Assembly: GCF_000374485.1 (NCBI RefSeq)
Contig: NZ_KB894494.1
Location: forward strand, 62,001-126,000
Length of the DNA stretch: 64,000 nucleotides
Direction of reading: 5' to 3'
DNA from: Algicola sagamiensis DSM 14643
Lineage (GTDB): Bacteria > Pseudomonadota > Gammaproteobacteria > Enterobacterales > Alteromonadaceae
A model generated the notes under the pieces. The model made no database searches and had not been told where the DNA came from. It worked only from the letters and a program-made list of their open reading frames with translations. Below, one piece after another: positions 20,182 through 28,848 of this stretch; the first letter of the stretch is position 1; each line of letters opens with the position of its first letter. A program made the translations under genes and the position numbers.

Positions 20182-20688
20182 ATGAAAAAATTAACACAAC
20201 TACTCGTCGTTACAGCGCTAACATTCATTTCCCATACTGCAGTAGCGGCACCTGATTATTTCGAATGTAAATTCATTCAGCAAAGCTTAGAAGATCTCTA
20301 TAACGTTCAAAGGAGAGCGTACTTTGAAGAGATCAGTCATTACTTAAAAGGGCGCGAGCAATCCCTCCGAGAGCGCTTCTACCGCCTTTGCTCAGAATAC
20401 AGCACAGAAAGCTTATCTTTGGCAGAAGCGAACTACACAACGCGTCAGGAGCTAAAAGAAGTCCCTTCTACGACAGAAGCAGGTAAACTTCGACTCGAAG
20501 CCATTTCACCAGCGATGGGAAGAAAGGTCGAAGCTTGGTACCAATACTACAAGCAACCACGTGTATGTTCACATGCTGGCAATATGTCAATGTTTGTCGA
20601 TTGTGTTGAGTTTCGTAAGCAAGCCAAGGAGATTTTCGAGCTTGCCTGGACCATTTACCATCGTGACACAATGCATGCCAGCAACTAA
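20182..20688 (+). CDS. Small secreted protein of unknown function
   Basis: A 168-residue protein with a clear signal peptide (MKKLTQLLVVTALTFISHTAVAA, cleavage expected after AVA) and a mature, charged, mainly helical part. The mature chain has four cysteines (YFECKF, RLCSEY, RVCSHA, VDCVEF), an even number that suggests two disulfides in the periplasm. The spacing resembles small helical cysteine-bridged periplasmic proteins, but I recognise no family. It stands alone; an imperfect AGGCTG...AGCCT hairpin follows at about 20695-20720. Confidence 0.75.
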   Translation: MKKLTQLLVVTALTFISHTAVAAPDYFECKFIQQSLEDLYNVQRRAYFEEISHYLKGREQSLRERFYRLCSEYSTESLSLAEANYTTRQELKEVPSTTEAGKLRLEAISPAMGRKVEAWYQYYKQPRVCSHAGNMSMFVDCVEFRKQAKEIFELAWTIYHRDTMHASN

Positions 20689-20929
20689 TTCAAAAGGCTG
20701 ATGCGCTAAAGCACCAGCCTAACCAATTGATTTTAAATTATTTTATTCCATTTCGCTTTCTTCAAAAATCTTTCATCAAATTTAACGAACAACCAAATCA
20801 ATTTTCTTCATTTTCTTCTTTTCTCGATCTTCAGCAGAATAGCTTCCACAGAAAAAAGATGAATCGGGTTGTTATCAATTCTCACCCTATAGACTTGTGA
20901 GAAAACCCAAAGCAAAGTGAGAATAAATC

Positions 20930-21202
20930 ATGTATACAGTCATTTTTGGAAGACCAGGATGCCCTTATTGCGTCCGAGCAAAAGACGTTGCAGAAAACCT
21001 GAAGAATCAACGTGATGACTTTAACTTCCGATATGTTGATATGCATGCAGAAGGGATCACAAAAGCGGATTTAGAAAAAACAGTCGGTCAGCCTGTTTTG
21101 ACTGTCCCACAAATTTTTGTCGATAAAGACCATGTCGGCGGCTTCACTGAATTTGAAGCATATGCAAAAGCGAATTTAGGACTGTACGCGGCTGAAGCGT
21201 AA
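20930..21202 (+). CDS. grxA: Glutaredoxin 1 (GrxA)
   Basis: A 90-residue glutathione-dependent thiol reductase. It begins MYTVIFGRPGCPYCVRAKD with the CPYC active site at residues 11-14, followed by the cis-proline region TVPQIFVD and GGFTEFEAY. It closely follows E. coli GrxA, which reduces ribonucleotide reductase and OxyR. An AAAGTGAG element precedes the ATG. No clear OxyR site was found. A run of four hairpins follows the gene. Confidence 0.95.
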   Translation: MYTVIFGRPGCPYCVRAKDVAENLKNQRDDFNFRYVDMHAEGITKADLEKTVGQPVLTVPQIFVDKDHVGGFTEFEAYAKANLGLYAAEA

Positions 21203-21244
21203 CTTGTCTAGACAACGGAATCCCTTAAGTGCATTTCCCGGATC

Positions 21245-21377
21245 GGCAGGCTGAACTCCCCTTTTTCAGCCTGCCTTGAAAGGAAATCAGAGAACAACCG
21301 TTCTCATACTTCAACATCAGAATCCACATTCCTTGATGTTACCCAGTCAACCGCACGGGGGTTGGCTGGGGATTTTT
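21245..21377 (+). ncRNA. Four consecutive hairpins ending in a terminator, between grxA and nadC
   Basis: Four perfect stem-loops follow one another within 133 bases: GGCAGGCTGAA / TTCAGCCTGCC (21245-21275), GAGAAC / GTTCTC with loop AACC (21290-21305), AACATCA / TGATGTT (21313-21340), and an 11-bp stem CCCAGTCAACC / GGTTGGCTGGG with one G-T pair (21342-21370) followed by GATTTTT. The first may simply end grxA. The last is a full intrinsic terminator only 75 bp before nadC. The whole could be a 3'-derived small RNA or a leader attenuator of nadC. This is structural inference; no known riboswitch class was recognised. Confidence 0.5.
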
Positions 21378-21451
21378 CTTTATCTGATATTTGCATTTCA
21401 TATTTAAATCATGAAAAATTCAGCCCATTCCAAAATGTTCAATGCAACGTT

Positions 21452-22318
21452 ATGTCATATACAGCACAACTTCCTCAAGATATAAAGCAGATGGTTTCCA
21501 TCGCGCTCGCAGAAGATCTCGGCAATTTACCAGCAAAAGAAGGGGATATCACAGCAGCTTTGCTACCCGATGCAACCATAGCAACCGCAACACTCATCAC
21601 ACGGGAGCACGGTATCTTCTGTGGCCGAGCCTGGATGAACGAAGTTTTTCATCAATTGGGTAACCAAGTCCAAATCAACTGGTCTGTCCAGGATGGCGAC
21701 CCAATTCAACCCAACCAGGTTCTTTGCGCACTCAAAGGTCCAGCACGACTCCTGCTGACAGGAGAAAGAACCGCGATGAACTTCGTACAGACACTCTCAG
21801 GGACTGCAACGATGACGCACACCTATTGTGAACAAATCAAAGAGACAGATGTACGACTGCTGGATACACGCAAAACGATTCCAGGGATGCGAACTGCACA
21901 AAAGTACGCAGTCAAATGTGGTGGTGGTTATAACCATAGGATCGGTTTATATGACGCGTTTTTGATTAAAGAAAACCATATTGCTGCATATGGCTCTATC
22001 GAGAAAGCCGTCCAAGCTGCTCATCAGCTCTCACACAATAAACTCGTCGAAGTCGAAGTCGAAACACTAGATGAACTTCAAGAAGCAATCACTGCAAAAG
22101 CAGATATTGTCATGCTGGATAACTTTTCTGTCCAAATGATGCAGAATGCGGTCCAAATCAATCAAAATCATGTGAAATTAGAAGTATCTGGCAACGTAAC
22201 ACTGGACACTATCGCTACATATGCTAAAACTGGTATAGATTACATTTCCGTCGGAGCATTGACCAAACATGTAACTGCGATTGATTTATCTATGAGGTTA
22301 ACATTTTTGAAAGAATGA
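21452..22318 (+). CDS. nadC: Nicotinate-nucleotide pyrophosphorylase (quinolinate phosphoribosyltransferase)
   Basis: This enzyme converts quinolinate and PRPP to nicotinate mononucleotide in de novo NAD synthesis. Family motifs: ALAEDLG, EGDITAALLP, TGERTAMNFVQTLSG, DTRKTIPGMR, KYAVKCGGGYNHR, FLIKENHI, VEVETLDELQ, LEVSGNV and YISVGALTKHV. The ATG at 21452 gives 288 residues and an N-terminus like E. coli NadC. An in-frame TTG at 21362 lies inside the terminator stem and is rejected. The gene precedes pilA, the same order as in vibrios and related groups. Confidence 0.96.
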   Translation: MSYTAQLPQDIKQMVSIALAEDLGNLPAKEGDITAALLPDATIATATLITREHGIFCGRAWMNEVFHQLGNQVQINWSVQDGDPIQPNQVLCALKGPARLLLTGERTAMNFVQTLSGTATMTHTYCEQIKETDVRLLDTRKTIPGMRTAQKYAVKCGGGYNHRIGLYDAFLIKENHIAAYGSIEKAVQAAHQLSHNKLVEVEVETLDELQEAITAKADIVMLDNFSVQMMQNAVQINQNHVKLEVSGNVTLDTIATYAKTGIDYISVGALTKHVTAIDLSMRLTFLKE

Positions 22319-22467
22319 TGATTTCTCATGGTTTTTTCGTTTAAAAATTAACCTTTTTGATAGAAAGTTAAACTTTTTGCATATTTTTGGTTGCTTTTTT
22401 ATTAAAAATGGCGAAAATATGCAAGCCCCCATTAATCAACTTGAATTAGGTTACGGAGAAGTTGAAG

Positions 22468-23019
22468 ATGAAACGAACTAACCAAGGTTTTACCCTTATC
22501 GAATTGATGATCGTACTAGCAATCATCGGTATTTTGGCAGCAGTGGCAATCCCACAGTACAGACAATATCTAATTACAACAGACATCCAAACTGATGTGA
22601 ATAGCGCAATTCGTACATTCCAAACAGATGTTACGACATGGGCGTCTACAAACGGTAGCATGCCTGACGCAACTCAAGTTGCACAACAACTTGGCTATGA
22701 CACAACTAAGTTTGGCGTTTTAGCTACTTCAGGGGAAAAAATCTCTAGTATGGCACTTGTTGATGCACCTGATACGACTGATGGTTGGGACGGTATTGCA
22801 GTAAGAATTACTTTTGAGAATACTGGTAATGATACTGTTGATACAAAAACTGTTGATTATATTGGAGTACTGAATACGCAAACCGGTGCTATTGCTTGGG
22901 GTATAACTCCTACAACTGCAGACCAAGTTCCTGTAAACTTCTTAAATAAGTTTAAGAATGTTGCTAATCTGCCTGCAAACCTTGCTACAGCACTAGAAGG
23001 CAAAACTCCTAATCCATAA
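22468..23019 (+). CDS. pilA: Type IV major pilin PilA
   Basis: A type IVa prepilin of 183 residues with a short leader MKRTNQG cut before [19 protein letters not shown], with glutamate at position 5 of the mature protein as required for assembly. The mature protein contains no cysteine, so it lacks the C-terminal disulfide loop of most type IVa pilins; the globular part is rich in Thr and Asp. GGAGAA lies 6-11 bases before the ATG at 22468. It is followed by a strong terminator and then pilBCD, so pilA is probably made in large excess from its own transcript. Confidence 0.93.
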   Translation: MKRTNQGFTLIELMIVLAIIGILAAVAIPQYRQYLITTDIQTDVNSAIRTFQTDVTTWASTNGSMPDATQVAQQLGYDTTKFGVLATSGEKISSMALVDAPDTTDGWDGIAVRITFENTGNDTVDTKTVDYIGVLNTQTGAIAWGITPTTADQVPVNFLNKFKNVANLPANLATALEGKTPNP

Positions 23020-23047
23020 TACGGCTTAGTTATTTAAAATTTATTTA

Positions 23048-23073
23048 AGGCGGTTGAACCGCCTTTTTTTTTA
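23048..23073 (+). terminator. Intrinsic terminator after pilA
   Basis: AGGCGGTT / AACCGCCT stem with almost no loop (GA region), followed by nine T. It separates pilA from pilBCD. Confidence 0.93.
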
Positions 23074-23128
23074 TCTAACAAACTGACTATACTAAGTAAA
23101 CTCATAAAGAAGTCGGAAGAATCCATCC

Positions 23129-24805
23129 ATGATTGGTTTAATAGGATTTCTCGATGCGCAATCGCTCGTTGATCAAAAAAAGTTAGAGCCGCTCAAAGAG
23201 CTCTATCGACAAAGTCCAGCCAAAGCGTTGGAAAACATGATAGACAATAAACTGGTCGATTTTGCGAAGCTTGCCTCTCTCCTTGGTGACTATTATGGTT
23301 ACCCGCAAATTCAGCTCAAGCACTGCTGTTTTGAAGAACTCTCGGAGGAAGTGAGAAACGAAAAGCTCTGCAAAAAGCATATGGTTTTTCCAATTCATCA
23401 ACGCGGAAAAACACTCTTTTTAGCCACCGCTGATCCAACAAATTTTTCTCCACTTGAAGATTTCCAGTTTAACACTGGCTTAACGGCTGAGTTTGTCGTG
23501 ACTTCCGCCGATGAGCTGGCTAATCACCTGGAACAAACCTTCGATAATTTAGATGACACCTTAGCTGGAAGTGATTTGGAAGGCATGGGCGATATTGAAA
23601 CTGTCGATGAAGGAGAGAAGGAGGGGGAAGGGGATGGCTCTGACGATGCGCCTATTGTTGTCTATATTAATAAAGTACTCATCGACGCGATCCGTAAAGG
23701 CGCATCCGATTTACACTTTGAGCCTTATGAGAAGTCATACCGGATCCGTTTTCGAATTGATGGTGTCTTGCACGAAATTGCAAGCCCTCCAGTACAATTG
23801 TCACAGCGGATATCTGCCCGCTTAAAGGTCATGTCTCGCCTGGATATCGCAGAACGGCGAATACCACAGGATGGCCGTATAAAGCTTAAGCTTTCGGCAA
23901 AAAAAGCCATTGACTTCCGGGTGAGTACCTGTCCGACCCTCTGGGGCGAAAAAATCGTCATGCGGATCTTGGACTCTTCCAGTGCGATGTTGGGGATTGA
24001 CATTCTTGGATACGAAGCTGTACAAAAAGATTTATATATGGATGCCCTACACCAACCACAAGGGATGATTTTGGTGACAGGACCAACAGGGAGTGGTAAA
24101 ACAGTTTCCCTTTATACAGGGCTGAATATTCTCAATACCCCTGAGAGAAATATTTCTACCGCAGAGGATCCGGTAGAGATCCAGCTCCCTGGGATTAACC
24201 AAGTCCAGATGAACCCAAGAGCTGGCCTTGACTTTTCAGCAGCACTTAAATCTTTCCTTCGTCAGGATCCTGATATCATCATGGTTGGTGAGATCCGGGA
24301 TTTAGAGACTGCCGAAATCGCGATTAAGGCAGCACAGACAGGCCACTTGGTCCTATCCACATTGCATACCAACTCGGCTCCAGAGACTTTAACACGGCTT
24401 ATGAATATGGGAGTACCTTCCTATAATATCTCTAGTTCAGTGAGTCTCATTATTGCGCAGAGATTGGCAAGGCGATTATGTGGCAAGTGCAAAGCACCTG
24501 AAGAAATTTCAAGAGAAACACTGATTGATACCGGATACAAGGAAGAAGAAGTTGATTCACTGACCTTGTATAAGCCTGTCGGTTGTGAGCATTGTACGGA
24601 TGGATACAAGGGGCGCCTTGGTATTTATGAAGTAATGAAAATATCACCAACGATAGCTAAAATTATTATGGATAATGGAACTTCTCTGGATATTGCTGAA
24701 CAAGCCCAAAAAGAAGGGGTGAATAATATTCGACAGTCCGGCCTGAAGAAAGCCGCAGATGGACTAACCAGTCTTGCAGAAGTTAACCGTGTCACCGCGG
24801 GTTAA
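23129..24805 (+). CDS. pilB: Type IV pilus assembly ATPase PilB
   Basis: The hexameric extension motor of the pilus, 558 residues. The N-terminal MshEN/GSPII_E-type domain (about 1-150) is followed by an acidic linker (EGEKEGEGDGSDD). The ATPase core has KGASDLHFEPYE, Walker A GPTGSGKT near 317, the Asp box DPVEIQLPGINQ, Walker B IIMVGEIRDLETAE and the His box TGHLVLSTLHTN. A CGKC...CEHC zinc motif is present near the end. It matches PilB rather than the retraction ATPase PilT, which would be much shorter. Confidence 0.96.
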   Translation: MIGLIGFLDAQSLVDQKKLEPLKELYRQSPAKALENMIDNKLVDFAKLASLLGDYYGYPQIQLKHCCFEELSEEVRNEKLCKKHMVFPIHQRGKTLFLATADPTNFSPLEDFQFNTGLTAEFVVTSADELANHLEQTFDNLDDTLAGSDLEGMGDIETVDEGEKEGEGDGSDDAPIVVYINKVLIDAIRKGASDLHFEPYEKSYRIRFRIDGVLHEIASPPVQLSQRISARLKVMSRLDIAERRIPQDGRIKLKLSAKKAIDFRVSTCPTLWGEKIVMRILDSSSAMLGIDILGYEAVQKDLYMDALHQPQGMILVTGPTGSGKTVSLYTGLNILNTPERNISTAEDPVEIQLPGINQVQMNPRAGLDFSAALKSFLRQDPDIIMVGEIRDLETAEIAIKAAQTGHLVLSTLHTNSAPETLTRLMNMGVPSYNISSSVSLIIAQRLARRLCGKCKAPEEISRETLIDTGYKEEEVDSLTLYKPVGCEHCTDGYKGRLGIYEVMKISPTIAKIIMDNGTSLDIAEQAQKEGVNNIRQSGLKKAADGLTSLAEVNRVTAG

Positions 24806-24820
24806 AGAGGATAAGCACTT

Positions 24821-26062
24821 ATGGCAGTGGCAGCAAAAGCAAAAAAAGCGAAAGTAAAAATCCCTGATACTTATACCTGGGTTGGCGTCAACCGTAAGGG
24901 AAAGAAAATTGAGGGGGAAATGCAGGGTGGCTCTATTCTAGAAATCAAAGGCCTCCTTAGAAAACAAGGGATCACCCCCTCCAAGGTCAAGAAGAAACCA
25001 AAGCCACTTTTTGGGGAAAGTAAAGGAAAAATCACCGGTAAGGATATGGCGACCCTTTCCCGTCAAATTGCGACCATGCTGCTTGCGGGTGTATCTTTAA
25101 TCCAAGCGATCGAAATGCTTGCGAAAAGCGCACCCACCCCTGCGATGAAATCACTGCTTCAGGATATTTATGCACAAGTCGCTTCTGGCCGGAATATGAG
25201 CGAGGCGATTCGGGAGCATCCAGACCACTTCGACGAACTATATTGTGACCTTGTAGCCAGTGGGGAGCAATCTGGTGCATTAGATATCGTATTTGATCGA
25301 ATTGCAACCTATAAGGAAAAATCCGAAGCTCTCAAGTCAAAAATTAAGAAAGCGCTCTTTTATCCGATTGCAGTCTTATTTATTGCAATGGCTGTCACCG
25401 TGATCATGCTTGTCTTTGTTATTCCACAGTTTGAAGAAATTTATCAAAGCTTTGATGCTGAGTTACCTGGATTTACCCAAATGGTCATTAATATCTCGCA
25501 TGGACTACGTGACAATGCTGCAATTTGGGTTGTGAGTATTGCAGCAATCGTGATTGGATTTAAAATGGCGCATAAAAATAGTGAAAAATTCCGCTATAAA
25601 GTCGATGAAATGTCACTTAAAATCCCTGCGATTGGTGCAATATTAGATAAAGCCGCTGTCGCTCGCTTTTCTCGAACACTATCCACCACCTTTGCTGCAG
25701 GTGTCCCACTCGTTGAAGCATTAGAATCTGCTGCTGGGGCATCAGGTAATCTCACCTATAAAGAGGCAATCTTGTCCGTATCTGCTGACGTACAAACCGG
25801 TAGTCCACTTGCAATATCCATGGCCAGTACCGCCAAATTTCCCGATATGGTTCTACAGATGGTCGGGGTAGGTGAAGAGTCCGGTGCGCTGGATGATATG
25901 CTTGCCAAAGTTGCGAGTATCTATGAACAGGAAGTCGATGATGCCGTTGATGGTTTGGCAAGTATTATCGAGCCGATGATGATGACCTTCATCGCTGTTT
26001 TGATGGGTGGTTTGATCATTGCGATGTATCTTCCTGTCTTCAAACTGGGCGAAATTGTATAA
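24821..26062 (+). CDS. pilC: Type IV pilus inner-membrane platform protein PilC
   Basis: The polytopic platform of the pilus machine, 413 residues, with two GspF-like repeats. The N-terminus is basic and soluble (YTWVGVNRKGKKIEGEM). Repeat 1 (about 70-190) has SRQIATMLLAGVSLIQAIEM and membrane segment AVLFIAMAVTVIMLVFVIP. Repeat 2 (about 270-400) has SRTLSTTFAAGVPLVEALE and ends IAVLMGGLIIAMYLPVF. It starts 15 bp after pilB and is followed 9 bp later by pilD. Confidence 0.96.
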   Translation: MAVAAKAKKAKVKIPDTYTWVGVNRKGKKIEGEMQGGSILEIKGLLRKQGITPSKVKKKPKPLFGESKGKITGKDMATLSRQIATMLLAGVSLIQAIEMLAKSAPTPAMKSLLQDIYAQVASGRNMSEAIREHPDHFDELYCDLVASGEQSGALDIVFDRIATYKEKSEALKSKIKKALFYPIAVLFIAMAVTVIMLVFVIPQFEEIYQSFDAELPGFTQMVINISHGLRDNAAIWVVSIAAIVIGFKMAHKNSEKFRYKVDEMSLKIPAIGAILDKAAVARFSRTLSTTFAAGVPLVEALESAAGASGNLTYKEAILSVSADVQTGSPLAISMASTAKFPDMVLQMVGVGEESGALDDMLAKVASIYEQEVDDAVDGLASIIEPMMMTFIAVLMGGLIIAMYLPVFKLGEIV

Positions 26063-26071
26063 AGAAAAAAT

Positions 26072-26959
26072 ATGCTAGATAACGTTGTATTATTACTTCA
26101 AGAGCCACAGTTTCTCTGTGGCTTTATTTTTGTTGTGGGTGCTGTTGTTGGCAGCTTTTTAAATGTTGTGATTTATCGTCTTCCGGTGATGCTCAATCGA
26201 GAATGGAAGCAGGAGTGCCATGCCTATTTACAAGAAGATTATCAATTACCTGAACTAGAAAAGCCTTCCCAGCCTTTTAATTTGATTGTCCCAGTCTCTA
26301 CCTGTCCAAAATGCCAAAGTGAAATCAAGCCTTGGCATAACTTACCCATCGTCGGCTGGTTAATGCTGAAGGGAAAGTGTGCAAACTGTAAAAGTTCAAT
26401 AAGTCCACGTTACCCAATTATTGAAGCGATAACGGCTATCATGTCGCTGTTTGTCGCCGCTCGTCTTGGATTTGGATTAGAGCTTGTTGTGATGTTGCTG
26501 CTCACTTGGGGACTCATTGCCCTGACCTGGATTGATATTGATACCATGTTGCTGCCAGATCAGCTCACTCTACCACTGCTTTGGCTTGGTTTACTCGCTT
26601 CAACTGCTGGACTAACGATCTCACCCACAGAAGCAATCATTGGCGCCGCAATTGGCTATTTAAGCCTCTGGAGTGTCTATTGGTTATTCAAATTGCTCAC
26701 AGGCAAGGAAGGCATGGGCTATGGTGATTTTAAGTTGTTGGCGGTTTTTGGCGCCTTCCTCGGCTGGAAATATATCCTGCTCATTATCTTGCTCTCTTCT
26801 TTTGTCGGTGCGATCATTGGCTCAATTTTGATTTACGCGAAACACGACGGTGAAAGTAAGCCTTTCCCATTTGGCCCTTATATTGCCATCGCTGGCTGGA
26901 TTGCCATTTTTTGGGGAGAACAGATACTCACTTGGTATATGGGCTTTTTCGCTAACTGA
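26072..26959 (+). CDS. pilD: Prepilin peptidase / N-methyltransferase PilD
   Basis: This membrane aspartyl protease cleaves prepilin leaders and methylates the new N-terminus. Of 295 residues, the cytoplasmic loop after the first helix has a four-cysteine zinc motif (CPKCQ and CANCK). The catalytic aspartates are in LTWIDIDTMLLPDQLTLP and in GMGYGDFKLLAVFGAFLGW. It should process PilA here and, if present elsewhere, type II secretion pseudopilins. It is the last pil gene before coaE. Confidence 0.96.
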   Translation: MLDNVVLLLQEPQFLCGFIFVVGAVVGSFLNVVIYRLPVMLNREWKQECHAYLQEDYQLPELEKPSQPFNLIVPVSTCPKCQSEIKPWHNLPIVGWLMLKGKCANCKSSISPRYPIIEAITAIMSLFVAARLGFGLELVVMLLLTWGLIALTWIDIDTMLLPDQLTLPLLWLGLLASTAGLTISPTEAIIGAAIGYLSLWSVYWLFKLLTGKEGMGYGDFKLLAVFGAFLGWKYILLIILLSSFVGAIIGSILIYAKHDGESKPFPFGPYIAIAGWIAIFWGEQILTWYMGFFAN

Positions 26960-26973
26960 ATGAAAAGGAAGTA

Positions 26974-27591
26974 ATGTCTCATTTCATTGTTGGATTAACC
27001 GGCGGCATTGGTAGTGGTAAAACGACCGTCGGTTTACAATTTGAAGCACTCGGTATCGATAGTGTCGATGCAGATATTGTCGCCAGAGAAATCATGGCGC
27101 CTGGTGACATTGCACTGACTGAAATCACCAAGCGATTTGGCAAGCAAATTCTCGACGCCCAAGGGCAACTGGATCGGCGCAAACTACGGGAGATCGTATT
27201 TGCAGATCCGAACGAAAAAGTCTGGCTAAACCAACTCACCCACCCACTTATCCGAGCACGCATGTTTGAAGCGCTTCAACAAGCGCAAAGTCCCTATGTA
27301 TTATTAATTGCCCCACTGCTGCTTGAAAATGGCTTAGAGCAACATTGCAATCGCGTCCTGATTGTTGATGTTCCAGAGTCTGTACAAATCGAACGTACAA
27401 GCCAAAGAGATAAAGTTGCAGCGACGCAGGTTGAACAAATCTTAGCAAGCCAGATCAATCGCTCTGAACGATTAAAACGCGCAGATGATATTATTCACAA
27501 TACAGGGTCAATTGAGCAGCTTCAGGCTCAAGTGGATACCCTGCATCATTCGTATTTATTAAGTGCAAGTGAGAAATCACTTACAAAATAG
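26974..27591 (+). CDS. coaE: Dephospho-CoA kinase
   Basis: Last step of coenzyme A synthesis, phosphorylation of dephospho-CoA. The P-loop GLTGGIGSGKTTV is at residues 8-20, followed by DADIVARE and the LID region QRDKVAATQVEQIL. At 205 residues it has the normal length. The order pilD-coaE-zapD-yacG is conserved in many gammaproteobacteria. Confidence 0.97.
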   Translation: MSHFIVGLTGGIGSGKTTVGLQFEALGIDSVDADIVAREIMAPGDIALTEITKRFGKQILDAQGQLDRRKLREIVFADPNEKVWLNQLTHPLIRARMFEALQQAQSPYVLLIAPLLLENGLEQHCNRVLIVDVPESVQIERTSQRDKVAATQVEQILASQINRSERLKRADDIIHNTGSIEQLQAQVDTLHHSYLLSASEKSLTK

Positions 27592-27641
27592 TGCTTTCAA
27601 CGTTATGATTAATAAAGCGCGCGAACAATGACCATAACACA

Positions 27642-28388
27642 ATGAACAATTGGGCAATTTACGAACATCCATTGAATGAAAAGTTAAAGCTGTACTTACG
27701 ATTCGAGCAACTGCTCCTATGGTTGTATGAGTATCAGCCGAATTCTCATGGCGAATGTATTGGCTACTTCAATCGCCTGTTTGATGTCATGACCCTGTTA
27801 GAAAAGGGCGACATCCGCACCGATCTGGTCAAAGAGTTTGAAAAAGCAGAGCGTCAGCTTGTTCAATGGTCAGAACATCCCCAAATTGATTCTGAAGCTT
27901 TAGAAGAAACACTTCAACAGGTCATCCGCATTCAACGAGACGCGAATGTATATGTTTCGATTATGACTGATCTCAAACAGGATCAGTTTCTTTCCTCTAT
28001 CCGTGCACGATTTAATATGCCTGCTGGATATTGTTACTTTGACTTACCGCAACTGCATTATTGGGTCAATCAACCTGAATCCGTGCGTCAAAAGCAAATT
28101 GAGCACTGGAACCAAGTCCTCTCCCCACTTCATGAGGCCATTTCGCTAGCATTGCAGTTTATCCGCGAACGCGCTAACTTCGAAGAAACTAAGGCCCCAA
28201 ATGGCTTTTACCAAGCAAGTACCGAATCTGTCGAGTTACTTCGTATTAAATATGATATGGATACTGAGCTTTACCCGACAGTCAGCGGCAACCGTTATCG
28301 TTTCGCAGTCAGGTTTATGACTTTATGCAAAGACGAAGGCCGCTCTCACGCGGAAGAGTCGGTTCTATTTCAAATGGCTTGCTGCTAA
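27642..28388 (+). CDS. zapD: Cell division protein ZapD
   Basis: ZapD cross-links FtsZ protofilaments at the division site. At 248 residues, it begins with the typical IYEHPLNEKLKLYLRFEQL and has FDVMTLLEKGDIRTDLVKE, SSIRARFNMPAGYCYFDLP and VSGNRYRFAVRFM. No strong ribosome binding site is seen before the ATG, which is 50 bp after coaE, but the N-terminus matches the family exactly. Confidence 0.96.
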   Translation: MNNWAIYEHPLNEKLKLYLRFEQLLLWLYEYQPNSHGECIGYFNRLFDVMTLLEKGDIRTDLVKEFEKAERQLVQWSEHPQIDSEALEETLQQVIRIQRDANVYVSIMTDLKQDQFLSSIRARFNMPAGYCYFDLPQLHYWVNQPESVRQKQIEHWNQVLSPLHEAISLALQFIRERANFEETKAPNGFYQASTESVELLRIKYDMDTELYPTVSGNRYRFAVRFMTLCKDEGRSHAEESVLFQMACC

Positions 28389-28421
28389 GATCAGGGCATA
28401 TTGCTGTAAGAGAACGAAATA

Positions 28422-28628
28422 ATGAAAGTAAAGTGCCCAACTTGCCAAAAAGATGTGGAATGGTCAGCGTCATCAACATACCGACCTTTTTGTTCAAAGC
28501 GCTGCCAGCTCATTGACTTGGGGGAATGGACAGAAGAAGAACATGTTATTTCAGAGCCTGTCATTCCCGGCTATAACATAGACGTTGATGAATTCGCGAT
28601 TGATGATGACAACCCACTGAAGCATTAA
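28422..28628 (+). CDS. yacG: DNA gyrase inhibitor / zinc-binding protein YacG
   Basis: A 68-residue zinc-finger protein with [13 protein letters not shown] and [16 protein letters not shown] (the C-x2-C ... C-x3-C site) and an acidic tail. In E. coli it inhibits gyrase. It closes the nadC-pil-coaE-zapD-yacG group. A 7-bp GCGGGTG / CACCCGC hairpin lies at 28658-28683 after a T run; the rest of the gap to 28848 shows nothing else. Confidence 0.95.
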   Translation: MKVKCPTCQKDVEWSASSTYRPFCSKRCQLIDLGEWTEEEHVISEPVIPGYNIDVDEFAIDDDNPLKH

Positions 28629-28848
28629 GCCCCTAAGTCACATTTCAGCTTTTTTTTGCGGGTGTTGTACCAAGATCACCCGCATTCAACCCTACGTTAC
28701 CTCACTTATTTTTACCTAATTTCAATACAAACGTTTGATATCATCAACTTTTCTATTCCATTTGACCGATTAAATTACAAGTTATTTTCTTATACAATCC
28801 CCGCCGAAAGCAGTACCCAATAAAACAACACATGCAAGGAACTGTTTT

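Noticed and set aside
21362-21451. 30-codon N-terminal extension of NadC
   Set aside because: Its TTG start lies inside a terminator stem, and the extension is absent from known NadC proteins.
22319-22461. Sigma-54 promoter upstream of pilA
   Set aside because: The nearest candidate (TGGC ... TGCA near 22410) has the GG and GC elements one base too close, so no RpoN site is claimed although pilA genes often have one.
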